Program-made: the position numbers and the translations under genes
Source: Jacaranda mimosifolia
Lineage: Eukaryota > Streptophyta > Magnoliopsida > Lamiales > Bignoniaceae
Length of the DNA stretch: 64,000 nucleotides
NCBI GenBank assembly: GCA_018894105.1
Contig: CM032126.1
Coordinates: 22,418,391-22,482,390, forward strand
Direction of reading: 5' to 3'
Notes under the pieces: model-generated
What the model was told of the DNA's origin: nothing
What the model saw: only the letters and a program-made list of their open reading frames with translations
The model's database searches: none
In this document: one piece after another, positions 48,401 to 60,555 of the stretch
Layout of the letters: the number at the start of each line of letters is the position of its first letter
How positions within the stretch are numbered: position 1 is the stretch's first letter

Positions 48401-49327
48401 TTTTCATCCCCTATAACGAATTACAAAGGTAAGAACCACATGCGGTATCAAATACCCATGATGAAGAATTTGTCGTCAAGTGTACTTCAATAAAGTAATA
48501 CCCTTCTCAAGGCTTGCAAGGCAAGCTCTACAATTCCTTTTCCAATGTCCCTTTTCTCCACAATGGAAAGAACTCTCATCAGTTTTAGCCTCTTTCTTTT
48601 TCTTGACTCCACTCGGACTCTTCAAGGATTGCTTCTTGTTAGAGGAAGAATTCTTCTTTCTTTTACCTCTCTTTCTAGGACCCCTGGGGCACTTAGACTT
48701 GGAGGAGGATGCAAGCATAAGAGGCTTATCTGTTTTCATTGTCGCCTCGGGGGTCACTAACATATTCACCAATTCGTTAATCGTCACTTCTTGCTTTGAT
48801 ATATTAACATTCATAACGAATTAGTCCAATGAGCTTGGCAATGATTGTAAGATCAAATCTATGTAGAGGTCATTGTCCATGATCACATCTAATTGTCTAA
48901 GCTTCTCGATGGGTCTAATCATCTTTAGTCCGTGATTGTGGACATTTGAGTCCTCTACCATCCTTAACCTTAAGAGCTCCTTAGACAAAGCAAACATTTT
49001 GTGTCTAGTTTGAACATCATACAACTCTTGTAGGTGTGTATAGATCTCGCTAGCATGTTTCATATACTCATGAGTCTTTTAGAGCTCATTGGTCATGGAA
49101 GCTATCACGAGACACCTTGTTTATAGATCATCATACACAAACTTCGTGAACCATTCACGGGCCTCATTGGTGGCATCATTGTTAATGGTGTTCGGCGGAC
49201 TTTGATCACGTGCATAAGTCATCCTTTTGGAATCTAGAATAATCTTGAGGTTTTTCAACCAATCGCAACAGTTTGGCCTAGTCAGTTTATTAGTTTCCAA
49301 AATTGCGTTGCGTAGATTCTTAGTCAT
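45475..49327 (-). pseudogene. Copia D gag-pol, decayed
   Basis: Starts at ATG 49327 (MTKNLRNAILETNKLTRPNC, then CDWLKNLKIILDSKRM), the usual copia gag beginning that copia A has lost. The gag continues to a zinc knuckle SSFHCGEKGHWKRNC (about 48540; first Cys is Ser). Then protease-region debris, integrase HHCC at about 48050-47930 (LWYARLGHVSK; the first His is Tyr) and integrase core MDLIHTDVCGPLRVSARRGY (47883). The core continues through a QSDWGENT segment at 47665 and VAERRNRMLL (about 47560). Reverse transcriptase around 46450 has SVDNILLIGNE in place of YVDDILLI. RNase H at 46141-45653 includes VDSTTKAEYIAASKAAKEGV. Many stops and frameshifts interrupt it. Confidence 0.85.
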
Positions 49328-49729
49328 TTTGAGTTTGAAGATTACAAAAAATCTAAAAAAAAGCGATAAAAGATAATATAAGCATTTAATTGAATATTGA
49401 TATTTGAAAACATATTCATGGTCTTTCAAGCATGTTTTTCTCCCACTATTTTATCAAATCCTTCACCCCCTAGAAGAATTTGGGAAATCATATTTTCTAG
49501 TGAGAATCAAGACCCTAAGGATTTGTACGTAGACCTACAACTTGTGAGATATCCACAAACAATCAAAAGGTAAGCAACTTTTGCTAATTGCATCTCGTGA
49601 AACTCTTGATATATTTTACCTCACTTTTCATGTAAAACCACGACTCGTGCGACATCTACACTATTAGGTGTTAAATCGGACCTACAAATTAAATTTTGAT
49701 TCAAGATTGTTCCATGTCATCCCACGACT

Positions 49730-50160
49730 CACTACAAAAAAAATGAGCTATAAATGCACTCAAAAGTGTTGTAAGAGAAATTGTGTTACTACATTTCATC
49801 TCAAACGATAGTTATCACAAGCGTAGTAACATATGGTGTAGTAAGAGCTTTATACTACACTTACAAGTGCAATATCATGCATTATTTATGCAACACTTCC
49901 AAGTGTAGTAAGATAAATTTCATACTACACTTTTGTTTATTAGGAAAATTTGAAAAGTTAGTTACAAATTTTCTTTATACTACACTACAAAAGTGTAGTA
50001 ACATCAACAATCTATAATACACTTTTAAGTGTAGTAACACAGATCTTTAACTACACTTTTATGTGCCACCCAAGGTTCAATTTATTATAAAAACTCTCTT
50101 ACACACACATAAAAGTGTTGTAACAAACAAATTTCCCTACACTCTTGGACAGTAGTATGA
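49730..50160 (+). mobile_element. CACTA element, left terminal region
   Basis: Starts CACTACAAAAAAAATGAGCT after ACT at 49727-49729. The next 400 bp carry about ten copies of AGTGTAGTAA or TTACTACACTT in both orientations, the subterminal motif arrangement of CACTA elements. The motif is related to that of 38317-39505 but the two ends diverge after the first dozen bases. The matching right end was not found; it may lie beyond 64000. The transposase remnant at 58.3-60 kb and the possible last exon at 50.5 kb point the same way (minus) and may belong to this element. Confidence 0.7.
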
Positions 50161-50527
50161 TAATGATCTATTTCTTTTTTTCCTTTTAAATATGAAAATA
50201 TATTTTTGTTCATTCATGAATCAACTTCTTTACATGTATATAGATAATATTGCTAAAATCTTACCATAGCTATATACTAATTCCATCATCATATATTAAA
50301 AATATCAATAATTACAGAAATAAATAAACTAAAATCTGAGAAGAATGCAAATAGATGCCATACATATTCATCAAATTAATCACTTCCAACAATTAACATC
50401 CGACATCCAAGTACTACCTTTAACCCTAAAATAGCATTAAAATATCTCATTAGAATTTATCTAAGCAAAATAGCACATGTATTACCAATATAAGCATAAT
50501 AACATAATGATATGCAAACAAAAAATT

Positions 50528-50612
50528 TAGGTACTTGTCTGCTACAAAAGATTATCTTCATCTCCTTCAACATCCCTCCGAGAGGTATTTTATATCAACC
50601 TTCACTTCGTAC
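50528..50612 (-). pseudogene. Possible last exon of CACTA transposase
   Basis: After an acceptor-like TTAATGTAG the minus strand encodes WYEVKVDIKYLSEG, and after a one-base shift RDVEGDEDNLL and stop. Plant TNP2 proteins often end with a W..V.K...R.L segment and an acidic tail, so this could be the 3' end of the transposase at 58.3-60 kb, separated from it by gypsy E. The match is short and could be chance. Confidence 0.3.
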
Positions 50613-51182
50613 CACCTACATTAAAAATAATAAACACAAATTCAAGCGTGTTTCAAAGAAAATGAAATTCTATAATTAAAAAGATATATCACAATGTAAT
50701 TTCAAAACAAGGTAATCAGTTTACACAACTATAGTTGGGTATCATCCATCATATTGAAAATTTTTAATTTGATGCATGACCAATAAATTCAAAAAATTAC
50801 AAATAGTAAAGAGATAATTTAATGCACTATCCCAATATATAAATATATGAATAAAAAAGCACAAGAAATTTGATTGACAAAATTATATAACTAAACTTAT
50901 AGTTGGATAATGAGCAAGTACCTACCAAATTGCATGGCCAAGCAACATCTACTCCACTAATGTAACAACTGCTAATGCTAACTCAGAATGATAGTGTAGT
51001 TTTATCATTGATCATTAAATGAATAGAATTCTATTGCAATAAAGTTTACTTAACTTTGTTAAACACTTTTACGCAAGTTTAAGGGATTTGAAAGTATTAA
51101 TAATAATTTTAGACATTGTTGTACAACATGATAATTGCAGATTAAAGAATATCTTAGATCTAATCCGACTATATAAGAATGG
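50613..51182. other. AT-rich DNA between CACTA end and gypsy E
   Basis: No gene or LTR is visible. If the CACTA model is right, the missing middle of its transposase should lie here and does not, which suggests a deletion that also took the 5' LTR of gypsy E. Confidence 0.4.
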
Positions 51183-54100
51183 CATCACATAAGGGTTCTT
51201 ATATATCCGCTCCGGCTCAGGCAGGATGACGCGGAAGACCAACTGACAGACAGGCTAACGTACAAAATGTTTCTAGGCAAGGAGCACCTGCTTTTCAACG
51301 ACTACCAAAGAAAGAAGTCACACAAACCCCTCCGATTGATCAACCAGCTGCAGGTCAACCAATAGATCCTATGAACCGAAAGGGGCCAAGATTTATGTAA
51401 TTTGGTCAACAACAGGGTTAGGGTGGTGGAGCAGGAAATGCTAAATAGTTTATTGAAGATCGAGTGTTAAAGCGGTTTCTTAGTTTCCAACCCCCGAAAT
51501 TCTAGCAGAACAAAATAATAGAAAAGCCAAAGAGTGGATTGAGGACTTGGAGAATATATTTGAAACTCTGTATTACCCGGACGAGCAGAAAGTCTAGTAT
51601 ACAACATTTCTATTGGGAGGTCTTGCACGCAGCTAGTGGAAAATGATAGACCGCAGATGGGTTGCAGAAGGAATTCATCAAACTTAGGGGAACTTTATTA
51701 GGGAGTTCATGGACAAGTATGTACCGTTGGTGGCCAAATATGCAAGGGAAAGAGAATTCATGGATTTGATATGGAGAACGTTATCAAATCAATCAATGCG
51801 AGGCCACTTTCAGTCGAATAATCCAGTATTCACCCTATATACTTGCAGATAAAGACTGATAAACCTGTAAATTTATGGAAGGATTATGGTCGAAACTCAG
51901 ACGGGGCCTTACCATATGTGATCTATCGAGTTTTAATCGGGCAGTGAGTAAAGCATTGCAGTTGGATTCAGAATTTTGGGAAATTCAGAAAATTGAAGAT
52001 AAGGGCCGAAAAGGAAGAATGCACCTTAGTAGACAGAGTAATCTCAATAAGAAACAGTCGAAATTGCAGATTGGGGGCACCAATCAACGAACCCATGGGG
52101 CCAGCGGGGCTGTAGATTTGGCTCAAAAGGTGACACCAAAAGAATGTGGGTTTTATAAAGGATTAGGCCATGAGGAGCCTGAGTGTTGGAGAAAGTAGGG
52201 CAAATATGTGGGTTGTGGTTGCAACTAGTACCTTGTCAGAGATTGTCCCAAACGAAGAAACTTAGCACTTGTAGGAAAAGGGAAACATGTAGTAGGAGCC
52301 AGAACTGAAAGTTCAAGCTCGTGCTTATGCCTTGACTGGAGAAAAAGTGCTAGATCCTAATGAAGTAGTTGAAGGTATAATTTCTATTTTTGGACTTTAT
52401 GGTAATGCTTTGTAAGATCCTAAAGCTACACATTCCTTTATATCTGTATCTTTCTCTCATAAGTTGAACATGCAATCTGAAACCATAGCTTATCAAATAG
52501 AGTTACAGACACCCTTAAGGATAGGGTTAATAAAATATACGATGTACTAGGTATGTCCAATCAAGATAGGGGATACAAAATACCCAGTTGATCTTATAGA
52601 AATGCCCATTCAGGAATATGATCTAATACTGGGGATGGATTAGCTGTACCAACATCAAGCACAAGTAAACTATTACACTAAGTGCATCACTCTTAGGGAT
52701 AAGGTACCAATATTGATACGTCGTTCTACAGATATGACCTCCCTGATACCCATTGTATCTGCAGTAGAGGCTAGGGAAATTTTGAAAGAAAGAGGATAGG
52801 GATTTTTAGCATACCTTATCAATAAACCTTGAGACACGACCACAATAGAAAAAGTAGAAATGCCATTCATACGTATTTCCTGAACAACTAGACTCATTAC
52901 CACTTATCTGAGATATCGATTTCGTAATTCACACTCTTTTTGGTGCTACGCCTAGTTCTAAAACCCCTATCAAATGGCACCCGCAGAACTCCAAGAGCTG
53001 AAAAATCAACTCCAAGAGTTGTTGGAAAAGAAATTCATAAGGCCTAGCACTTCTCCTTCGAGAGCTCCAATATTGTTTGTCAAAAAGAAAGATGGATCCC
53101 TGAGGATGTGCATTGACTATGGAGAGTTCAATAAAGTCACTATCAAGAACAAATACCCCTTGCCACACATGGAGGAATTATTTGATCTTCTGCAGGGATC
53201 ATCTTGACACAGGGGTATTATTAGCAGAAAATTAAAGAAGAAGATATCTCGAAAATTGCATTCAATTCTCGGTATGGTCATTTTGAGTTTGTAGTAATGC
53301 CATTTGGTCTGACGAATGCTCTAGCAGCATTTATGGATCCGATGCACTGAATTTTCCAACCATATCTGGACCCGTTTGTGTTCATATTTATTGATGATAT
53401 TTTGGTATACTCAAAAACCAGAAAGAAGCATGCCGAGCACTTACACGTGGTTCTAAAAATTCTAAGGAAACATAAGTTGTATGCAAAGTTCAGTAAGTGT
53501 GAATTTTGGATAGGAAAAGTGTCTTTCCCTGGACATATCATAGGATGTGGTAGAGGTTGATCCCTCTAAGGTAAAGGCAATAGTCAACTAGAAGAGACCC
53601 AAAAGCATGATAGAAGTTTGTAGCTTTTTAGGTCTTGCCGGCTACTACCAAAGATTTATACAAGATTTCTCTAAAATAGCTGGCCCATTGACTAAGTTAA
53701 CACAGAAAGATCAGTCGTTTGACTGGAACTAGAATAGTGAGAGAAGTTTTCAACAGTTGAAAAACATATTGACTTCAATTCCAATTTTGGCCCTTCCAGA
53801 TGGATTAGAAGGATTCGTTACGTATAGGGACGCTTCTAAAGAAGGGCTTGGATGTGTGTTGATGTAGAGGGGGTGAGCTACTAGAAAACTAAACTCACAT
53901 GAGAAAAATTATCCAACTCATGACCTGGAGCTAGCTGCAGTGATTTTTACATTAGCAAAGTGGAGACACTATCTTTATGGGACCACATCTAACGTATACA
54001 ATGATCATAAAAGTCTCAAGCATTTATACTCGCAGAAAGATTTGAATATGAGTCAACAAAGGTAGATGGAATTTCTAAAGGATTATGACTTTTCTATCAT

Positions 54101-55690
54101 TTATCATCTGGGAAAGGTGAATGTAGTAGCAGATGGTTTGAGTTGAAAGGCCGAGATGGCCACATACTAGGAGCAAGAGCATCAAAAAGTCTAAGGGCAG
54201 ATGTTGTATTAAGAATAAAACAACGAGCCTGGATTGCATGAGTAAACGTGCAGCCAGAATTATATGATGAAATCCGACGAGCTCAAGCTAATGATAATTG
54301 GATGCTAAAACAAAAAGAAATAGTTGGGAGTTCTAAAGAGTCCGAATTCAATACAAACAGTTAAGGTACTCTTTCCATAAGAGAATATGTGTGCCTAAAG
54401 AAATGAAAGAAAGACTGTTGGAAAATGCGCATGAAGCAAGATATACAATACATCCGGGAGGCACGAAGATGTATCGGGATTTGAAGAAATAGTTCTGGTG
54501 GAGCGTAATGAAAAGAGATGTTGCAGATTATGTATAGAAATGTTTAACCTGCCAGTTGTGAAGGCAAAGCATCAGCGACCATCAAAGTTGCTATGACCAC
54601 TTCCGATCCCTGACTAGAAATGGAAGCAGGTTACTATGGACTTTGTAATAGGTCTACCAGCAACTCGAGGAGGATATGACAGTATCTGGATAATAGTAAA
54701 CCGATTAACCAAGTCTGGTCATTTTCTACCAATTGAAATACATTATAGGGTTGACAAACTAGCAGAATTATATATAAAGGAAATAGTCAGATTACACGGA
54801 ATCCCAACCAATATTGTGTCAAACTGAGATTCAAAATTCACCTTGAGACTTTGGAAAAGTTTGCAAGAACACTTGGGAATGAGGTTACGATTTAGCTCTG
54901 TTGTTCATCCTCAATGTGATGGTCAGTCGGAAAGGGCAATTCAGATATTGGAAGATATGCTACGAGCTTGTATTTTGGAGCTAGGTGGAAGCTGGGATAG
55001 ACACCTTCTATTGATAGAGTGAGCTTACAATAACAGCTTCTAGTCCACTATTTAGATGGCCATGTATGAAGACTTGTATGGCAAAAAATATCGATCCCCA
55101 TTACATTGGAATATCGAAGAGCACAAGAGCAACACTGATAAATCATTGGGAACCCTAAGGCCTGAATAATCCAAGAGACTATTGAGATGATACAAATGAC
55201 TAAATAGAAAATAAGAGTAGCCTAGGATCGGTAGAAAAGCTATGCAAACAAGATGAGGAAAGATTTAGAATTTGAAATTAGTGACCAAGTGTTCCTTAAA
55301 GTATCCTTGAAAAAAGGGATCTGAATGATTGGAAAGGGCAGAAAGCTTAGCCCGAGGCATGTTAGTTCTTATGAAAATCTGAAAAAGTTTGACCAATAGC
55401 TTACCGGTTAGCATTACCCCAAGGCTCAACAGAAATACATGACGTTTTTCATGTATCACAACTTCGAAAGTATATCCTGATACCTCCTACATCATTTCAC
55501 ATGAAGATATATCGTGGGAAAATGACCTGACATATGAAAAGCGACCGATTCATATCTTGGATCAAAAATTTCCAGAGCTTAAGAATCGAAGGATTCCTAA
55601 AGTAAAAGTATTATGCCACAATCATAACATAAAAGAGGCAACTTTGGAACGAGAAGATCTCATGCGCCAACAGTATCCCGAACTTTTCTA
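51183..55690 (+). pseudogene. Gypsy E gag-pol, decayed
   Basis: gag starts MASHKGSYISAPAQAG. It contains FLSFQPPKF, AKEWIEDLENIFETLYYPDE (about 51540) and IREFMDKYVP, then a ruined zinc knuckle with CGFYKGLGHEEPECW (52145). Protease is unclear; DLIEMPIQEYDLILGMDWL-type text near 52600 marks its end. Reverse transcriptase: 52974-53207 ([20 protein letters not shown] and [20 protein letters not shown]), then [13 protein letters not shown] and [10 protein letters not shown] (53385; catalytic Asp pair kept). RNase H near 53820-54130. Integrase: zinc-binding HPGGTKMYRDL...CLTCQL (about 54455-54560), core MDFVIGLPATRGGYDSIWII (54636) and QCDGQSERAIQILEDML (54915). The C-terminal part (VFLKVSLKKG, KLSPRHVS) precedes LTYEKRPIHILDQ-like text. 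This layout fits the Tekay/Del group of chromoviruses. About twenty stops interrupt it, many at Trp or Gln codons. Confidence 0.82.
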
Positions 55691-55724
55691 GTGGTCAGGT
55701 GAGAATCTAGGGACTAGATTCTTT

Positions 55725-55739
55725 TAAGAGAGGGAGATC
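55725..55739 (+). other. Gypsy E polypurine tract
   Basis: AAGAGAGGGAGATC directly before TGTAACACCCC of the 3' LTR. Confidence 0.8.
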
Positions 55740-58285
55740 TGTAACACCCCTAAAAAATATAATTGATGAAATTTTATTATTATTTAAAATAAAAGTTTAG
55801 GGGTTAAAATGAAAATAAGGAAAGACTTAATTGAAAAATATTTGAAAGTTTGGGGGGGTCAAAATGGGATTATTCTTGGTCAATTAGGCTAATCTAATAC
55901 ACTCAACGGTGACACCCTAAATTAAACCTACCACTAGCATCTTTTCATCACGATGGTCATAGTTATACCATATTCGCCCGGAATCGACCGGCGAGGCGCC
56001 TAAAATTTAAGCTGAAAAATTAGGCCGCAGTGGAGTTAACGGACGTGGTGGCACGAGTGGAGGAAGCTAGGGTTTGAAAGGTAGGTCTTGAATAGTATAG
56101 TTCAAGGAACCACCTAGTAGCATTAATTTCACCTACCAACCACCGATGATGGCGGTATTTAGCTAAACGGGCCACGGCGGAGTAGAACGTTTCGAGCTTT
56201 GATTGACATCCAATTCAGCAGCGAAACCAAAAATTAACCTGGGCATTTCACTGTACTTGCCAAGACGCATTAATTGGTGGTGGTGGTGATTAGCGACTCC
56301 TGTGGTGGACGACAGCTGACGGTGGCCCGTGGTGGCCCTGAGATAAATTTCTTGCTCATCGCGATGGTCACGTGTGTGGTATTGATTTTTGGTGATTGAG
56401 TTATGAAATTAAGATTTTTGATAAATTGTTGGAATTGTGGTTATTACCAATTAAATTATATTATTCTCAATTTATTTACCAAATCTTGTATTGTTAATGA
56501 TGAAAGAACATAAAATAGGACCGAACAATAGACATATGATTCTTAGTGGATCTGAATTTATAATACAATATGTAAATCTTGATTAATTAAGCTAAACTAG
56601 GTAATTAAAACCCTAATTTCATGTATGTGAGGCCTAATTGATAAATAGTATTATTAATAGTAGATTTGATCATTGTAATTTTATAATCGACTTTGTACAA
56701 CGTTGCAAGGACTGATGTAATATAGGAATTTGAATTGATTCATTAACGGAGCAAATATGACCCTCGTAAGTATTATAACGTCAATGACATAATTAGCTTG
56801 TTACCCTACGATATTTTCAGAATCGAGCCTTAAAATATTGTATTAAATGTAAAACTCCGATATTAGAATATAAATGGCTTAATTATTGTTTAAAAGGTCA
56901 AAACAAGTGTTTTGATGTTAAGTATGTTCATTTGAATAGGTGACAAGGAGTCAGGATTCGACGGACAGTAAGACAGGAATAGCCTTTTCCTTGGAAATTA
57001 AGATAAGAGTTAATATTTCCTTATCTGGGAAGTGAATGATCCATAATGCTTGTTTTCCTATGTCTATTTGTTGGATTTGACTGTATTCGTTTTGGTGCCG
57101 ATAATATCTATTGTGATATCTGTTCTTATCATGTATACCCTACAGCCTTGCCGATTTTTCTGATATATGTTGTTGTTTAGGTCTTGCTGACCAGGTTTCA
57201 TTATGTACTTCTATTTAATTCATCTTGTACACTGTTTATATGGCCTTGTCGGCCAGTGTTTGCAAATACGTTTGAACGGTTATTTGAATACATTTTATCT
57301 ATTGGCATTATGTTTGATGGCCTTGAGGATGCTCTTGGTCGGGTTGCTGCTCGTAGGGATGTCACGGGGTGGGCTAGGCCCAGGGCTAGGTTCGAAAAGA
57401 CAACCGAGCGACATAGGTCGATGGTGGCTGGTCTCCTGGCTAGTACCTACCTAAAATCTTAACTTACAGATGTGTTGGAGATAGCTATCTGCGACTGGTG
57501 GGATTTGGCATGTGGATTGGTCGTGCCAGATCGAGCCGAGTGCTTGGGTAGCGGAGTAATAAGGAAGTCTGTTATCATTATTATACTCCATGTTACCGTT
57601 TGTTACTATCTATTATAGTTTGTTACAGTAATAGTGGTGTAATAAGGGAAGTCTGTTATGATTATTGTACTCTACGTTACCATTTGTTACTATCTGTTAC
57701 AGTTTGTTACCGTTCGTTATCGTTTGTTACTATCTGATATGATTTGTTGCAGTTTGTTACTGTTCATTACTATTTGTATTCTATGGAGCAATAAGGACGG
57801 AATTGCCAACAGTTTGTTAAATTTAGTATCACATGTGTTATGTTATAATTGCTTCTAATTGTAAGGTCTTGCTCGTTATTGAATCTGTTTTAAACTACTG
57901 CTCCTTCGACAGTCTTTATCTTTAGGACTTACCCCTTTTTGTTATCCTTTAGTCTCCTCCTAAAGAGGATTAAATGGAGACTGAGGGCTTGAAGCTTGCA
58001 TGTGGAAGGACTTATTTTTTAATAGATTAGGTACTCTGTATGTACATATAGACTATACTTAATCGTGACCCTAAGACTTAAAAACATATTGTGATGTCTG
58101 AAGTTTGACTATGAGACTTTTGGTATGTATATATTGCACTCTTTGTAGTATTCTTCTGGGATTAGAGTTAAGTTGCTATCTTTTAGGACTTGTTAAATTT
58201 TGGCTTTTAGTTATCTCTTGAATTATGACTTACGTTTGAATTGGTGGCACCTTAGCTCAGGGATTACCTTAAGTGGGGCACCACA
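55740..58285 (+). repeat. Gypsy E 3' LTR
   Basis: 2,546 bp from TGTAACACCCCTAAAAA to GGGGCACCACA. Collinear with solo LTR 2 on the opposite strand, including GGGCTAGGTTCGAAAAGACA (about 57385) and GGCTAGTACCTACC (about 57440), and the end TTTGAATTGGTGGCACC. Open frames at 57184-57462 and 57658-57858 are inside the LTR and not genes. Confidence 0.85.
57557..57778 (+). repeat. GTTTGTTACTATCTGTTAC repeats in gypsy E LTR
   Basis: A segment of about 85-95 bp (GTAATAAGG.AAGTCTGTTAT onward) is present twice, and inside and after it the word GTTTGTTAC.ATCTGTTA recurs about ten times. Confidence 0.65.
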
Positions 58286-59993
58286 TCTAGAACTATGTTG
58301 AACATATTTTCAAACATGTTTTTCTCAATGTGCATCACATCCAAATTATAGCGAATAAGATTAGTACACTAATAAGGCAAGTTCCAAAATATGCTTTTTC
58401 TAATCCAGTTATGTGTTACGCTAAATCCAGGCAAAGTACTAAGATTGTCATTCTTATCATATGTTCGGGAGGGAAGTTGAAATACACCCTCATGATTTCT
58501 TCACCTGACAAATGTGGAAATGGAGGGTTTTTTTCACATATGCCTCTCATAAACATATCGACTTGTCCTCCATATGTGTGACGAAGAGGCAGGAATTGTC
58601 TATGACAATCAAACCATAATTACTTCTATTCATTCTGTAGATGAAAAGATTTTGTATGCCCTATGTAATAAGACATGACAATTTTCCATGAGTACTCCAA
58701 CAAGAAACCATGCCATAAGCAGGAAAATCATTGACTGTTCACAAAAGATCTATTTTCATCATAAAATTTTGTTGTCTAATAAATGCATCATAAGTTTCAA
58801 CCCCTTTCATTCCATAACAGTTTCAATTCATCAATCAGAGGCTGCAAAACACATCTAGTTTTTTCTCGGGAGATTTAGGGCCTAGAATAATTCAAGAATA
58901 TATATATATATGATTCATCCTTGCACATGCCTAGAGGAAGATTTTACACAGTCAACATTACAGGCCAAAAAGAATATGGAATACTATTGTTGCTGAAGAG
59001 GGTGAATCCATCTGTGCATAATCCAGTACGAACATTACGCGGCTCTGATGACAAAGAAGGATGAGAACAATCAAAATGTTTCCATGCTTCACTATGTGTA
59101 GGGTATGCTATGCTACCATCCTCACATTAATTTGTCCAATGCCATGACATTTCCTTAGATGTTTTTTATTTATTTTGATATAAGAATCTCTGGAGTCTAG
59201 GAATTATAGGTAGGTAGCGCAGCACCTTATAAGGCACATTTTTTCTGGAGCGTGGTGTTCTATGCTTGTATCTAGTGTGACCACAAATCATGCATATTGT
59301 CTTTTCTGTGCTCTCTTTGTAGTATAACATGCAATTATTAACACAAACATCAATTTTGTCATAACCCAGACCAAGCCCGGCCACTATCTTCTTTGCATTA
59401 TACAAGTTACTTGGGAAAATCTCATCTTCTGGTATCATACTTTTCATTACTGCTATGATGCGATCAACACATGATTGCAATAAGTTAAAATCAGATTTGA
59501 TATTCAACATCTGAGAAACTGCTGACAACCTAGTATGCTTCTTGCAACCATGCCATAAAGGTTCTCCTACATCTTTTAAAAGATCAAAGAATTTTTTGGC
59601 ATTTGAGTTAGGTTGTTGTTCATCCGTATCAAATTCTCAATTAAAGTTACGTCCTGCAGCATCTATAACCATATTCTTCATCCTTATATTTTCATTATTT
59701 CTGGACTCGGAATGTTCCCCAACAAAACCTTGAACCTAAGGTTCCCTGTGTGCATCCCATGTAGTGTAACTATACTCAAAACCATACTTTATGAGGTGAT
59801 AATGTATAGTACCACGATTATCAAACCTCATGTTACAACACTTTGAACAAGGGTACCTTATACAACCATAGTCAACAACCTTAGGATGAGAATAGACAAA
59901 GTTTAAAAATTCTTTAAGCCCTTTAATAAACTCATCAAATAGAAATCCATTTGCATCAAGTCGTCACCATATCCTACTTTGATTGTTAGACAT
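58286..59993 (-). pseudogene. CACTA/En-Spm TNP2-type transposase, broken
   Basis: ATG at 59993 gives MSNNQSRIW, then DANGFLFDEFIKGLKEFLNF and a CIRYPCSKC...HYHLIKYGF segment, the transposase-associated zinc-like domain at the N-terminus. A frame of 120 codons (59528-59166) holds IPEDEIFPSNLYNAKKIVAG, GYDKIDVCVNNCMLYYKEST and CMICGHTRY. Further down, EPRNVRTGLCTDGFTLFSNN (about 59040) and SFWPVMLTVYNLPLGMC (about 58960) are followed by VLQPLIDELKLLW (about 58830). RQFLPLRHTYGG and NLDVMHIEKNMFENMFNIVL (58345-58290) follow. This order is that of the TNP2 family (TNPD in maize En/Spm), which binds and cuts CACTA ends. The frame is cut at 58285 by the LTR of gypsy E. At least ten stops or shifts are present. 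Confidence 0.85.
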
Positions 59994-59999
59994 ACTTTC

Positions 60000-60555
60000 T
60001 GCAATTTTAGTTATGCACACGTTCATCAATATAGTACATATTTAGTTAAAAAAGAAGATTCAATCTATTTTTCTTAGGCTAATTTGAGCTTCTGATGGTT
60101 TCTTAAGGTGAACCGGTTAGGTACACGAGACTTAATGTTTATATTAGTTTTCACTTATTTTATAATATTTATGACTTTGTGAAATATTATGTGTAATTTT
60201 GTGAAATACTAATGAAACATAATTAGGGGAATTAAGAGAGTTCGTAAAATATTGTAACTTAGCCTCTTCTACACTTGGACGAGTGAGTTAGCTAGTGGAG
60301 CTAAGATAGGGAAATAAAAATGAAATGAGTTTAGAATAAATAATGAATTTGCTTAATTTGTTAATGAAGAAAATAGAGTATCTATGGATTAGATGAAGGG
60401 AGGTCAAATTTGCACCTTGTACTCTTTATGAAGAAAAATTACTAGTATGCCCTCTTTCATGAATAACTTTGCGGAGACTTTATTTTTGGATACACTTGCC
60501 TGGGCCTAAAAGTCACGATGACCTCCTTTTGGGGGAGGCATTCCTTCTTCTGGCC
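60000..60555. other. Upstream flank of CACTA transposase
   Basis: No gene. This would be promoter and leader of the transposase on the minus strand; I see no reliable promoter element. A GC-richer patch at 60475-60550 leads into the tandem array. Confidence 0.4.

Larger units (their letters stand above)
43171..49729 (-). mobile_element. Copia D, same family as copia A, 5' LTR missing from view
   Basis: A minus-oriented Ty1/copia element with a full 3' LTR (43171-45434), polypurine tract (45435-45449), decayed gag-pol (45475-49327) and about 400 bp of leader or flank (49328-49729). Its right side is interrupted at 49730 by the start of a CACTA element, so the 5' LTR is either beyond the window or lost. 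The left flank is GTCAT (43166-43170); its partner duplication cannot be seen. Protein segments align with those of copia A along their whole length. Confidence 0.8.
51183..58285 (+). mobile_element. Gypsy E, chromovirus-type Ty3/gypsy lacking its 5' LTR
   Basis: gag-pol (51183-55690), polypurine tract (55725-55739) and a 2,546-bp 3' LTR (55740-58285), all plus strand. The right flank TCTAG (58286-58290) interrupts a CACTA transposase frame. No LTR, and no TGGTATCAGAGC-like primer-binding site, precedes the gag ATG, so the 5' end is deleted. The two solo LTRs at 20418-23360 and 24684-27571 are of the same or a sister family. Confidence 0.8.

Noticed and set aside
48480..48824. Plus-strand frames rich in Phe and Leu
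   Set aside because: Complement of the copia D gag Lys-rich region.
57184..57462. Two overlapping frames in different phases
   Set aside because: Part of the gypsy E LTR; the homologous segment in solo LTR 2 is not open in the same way.
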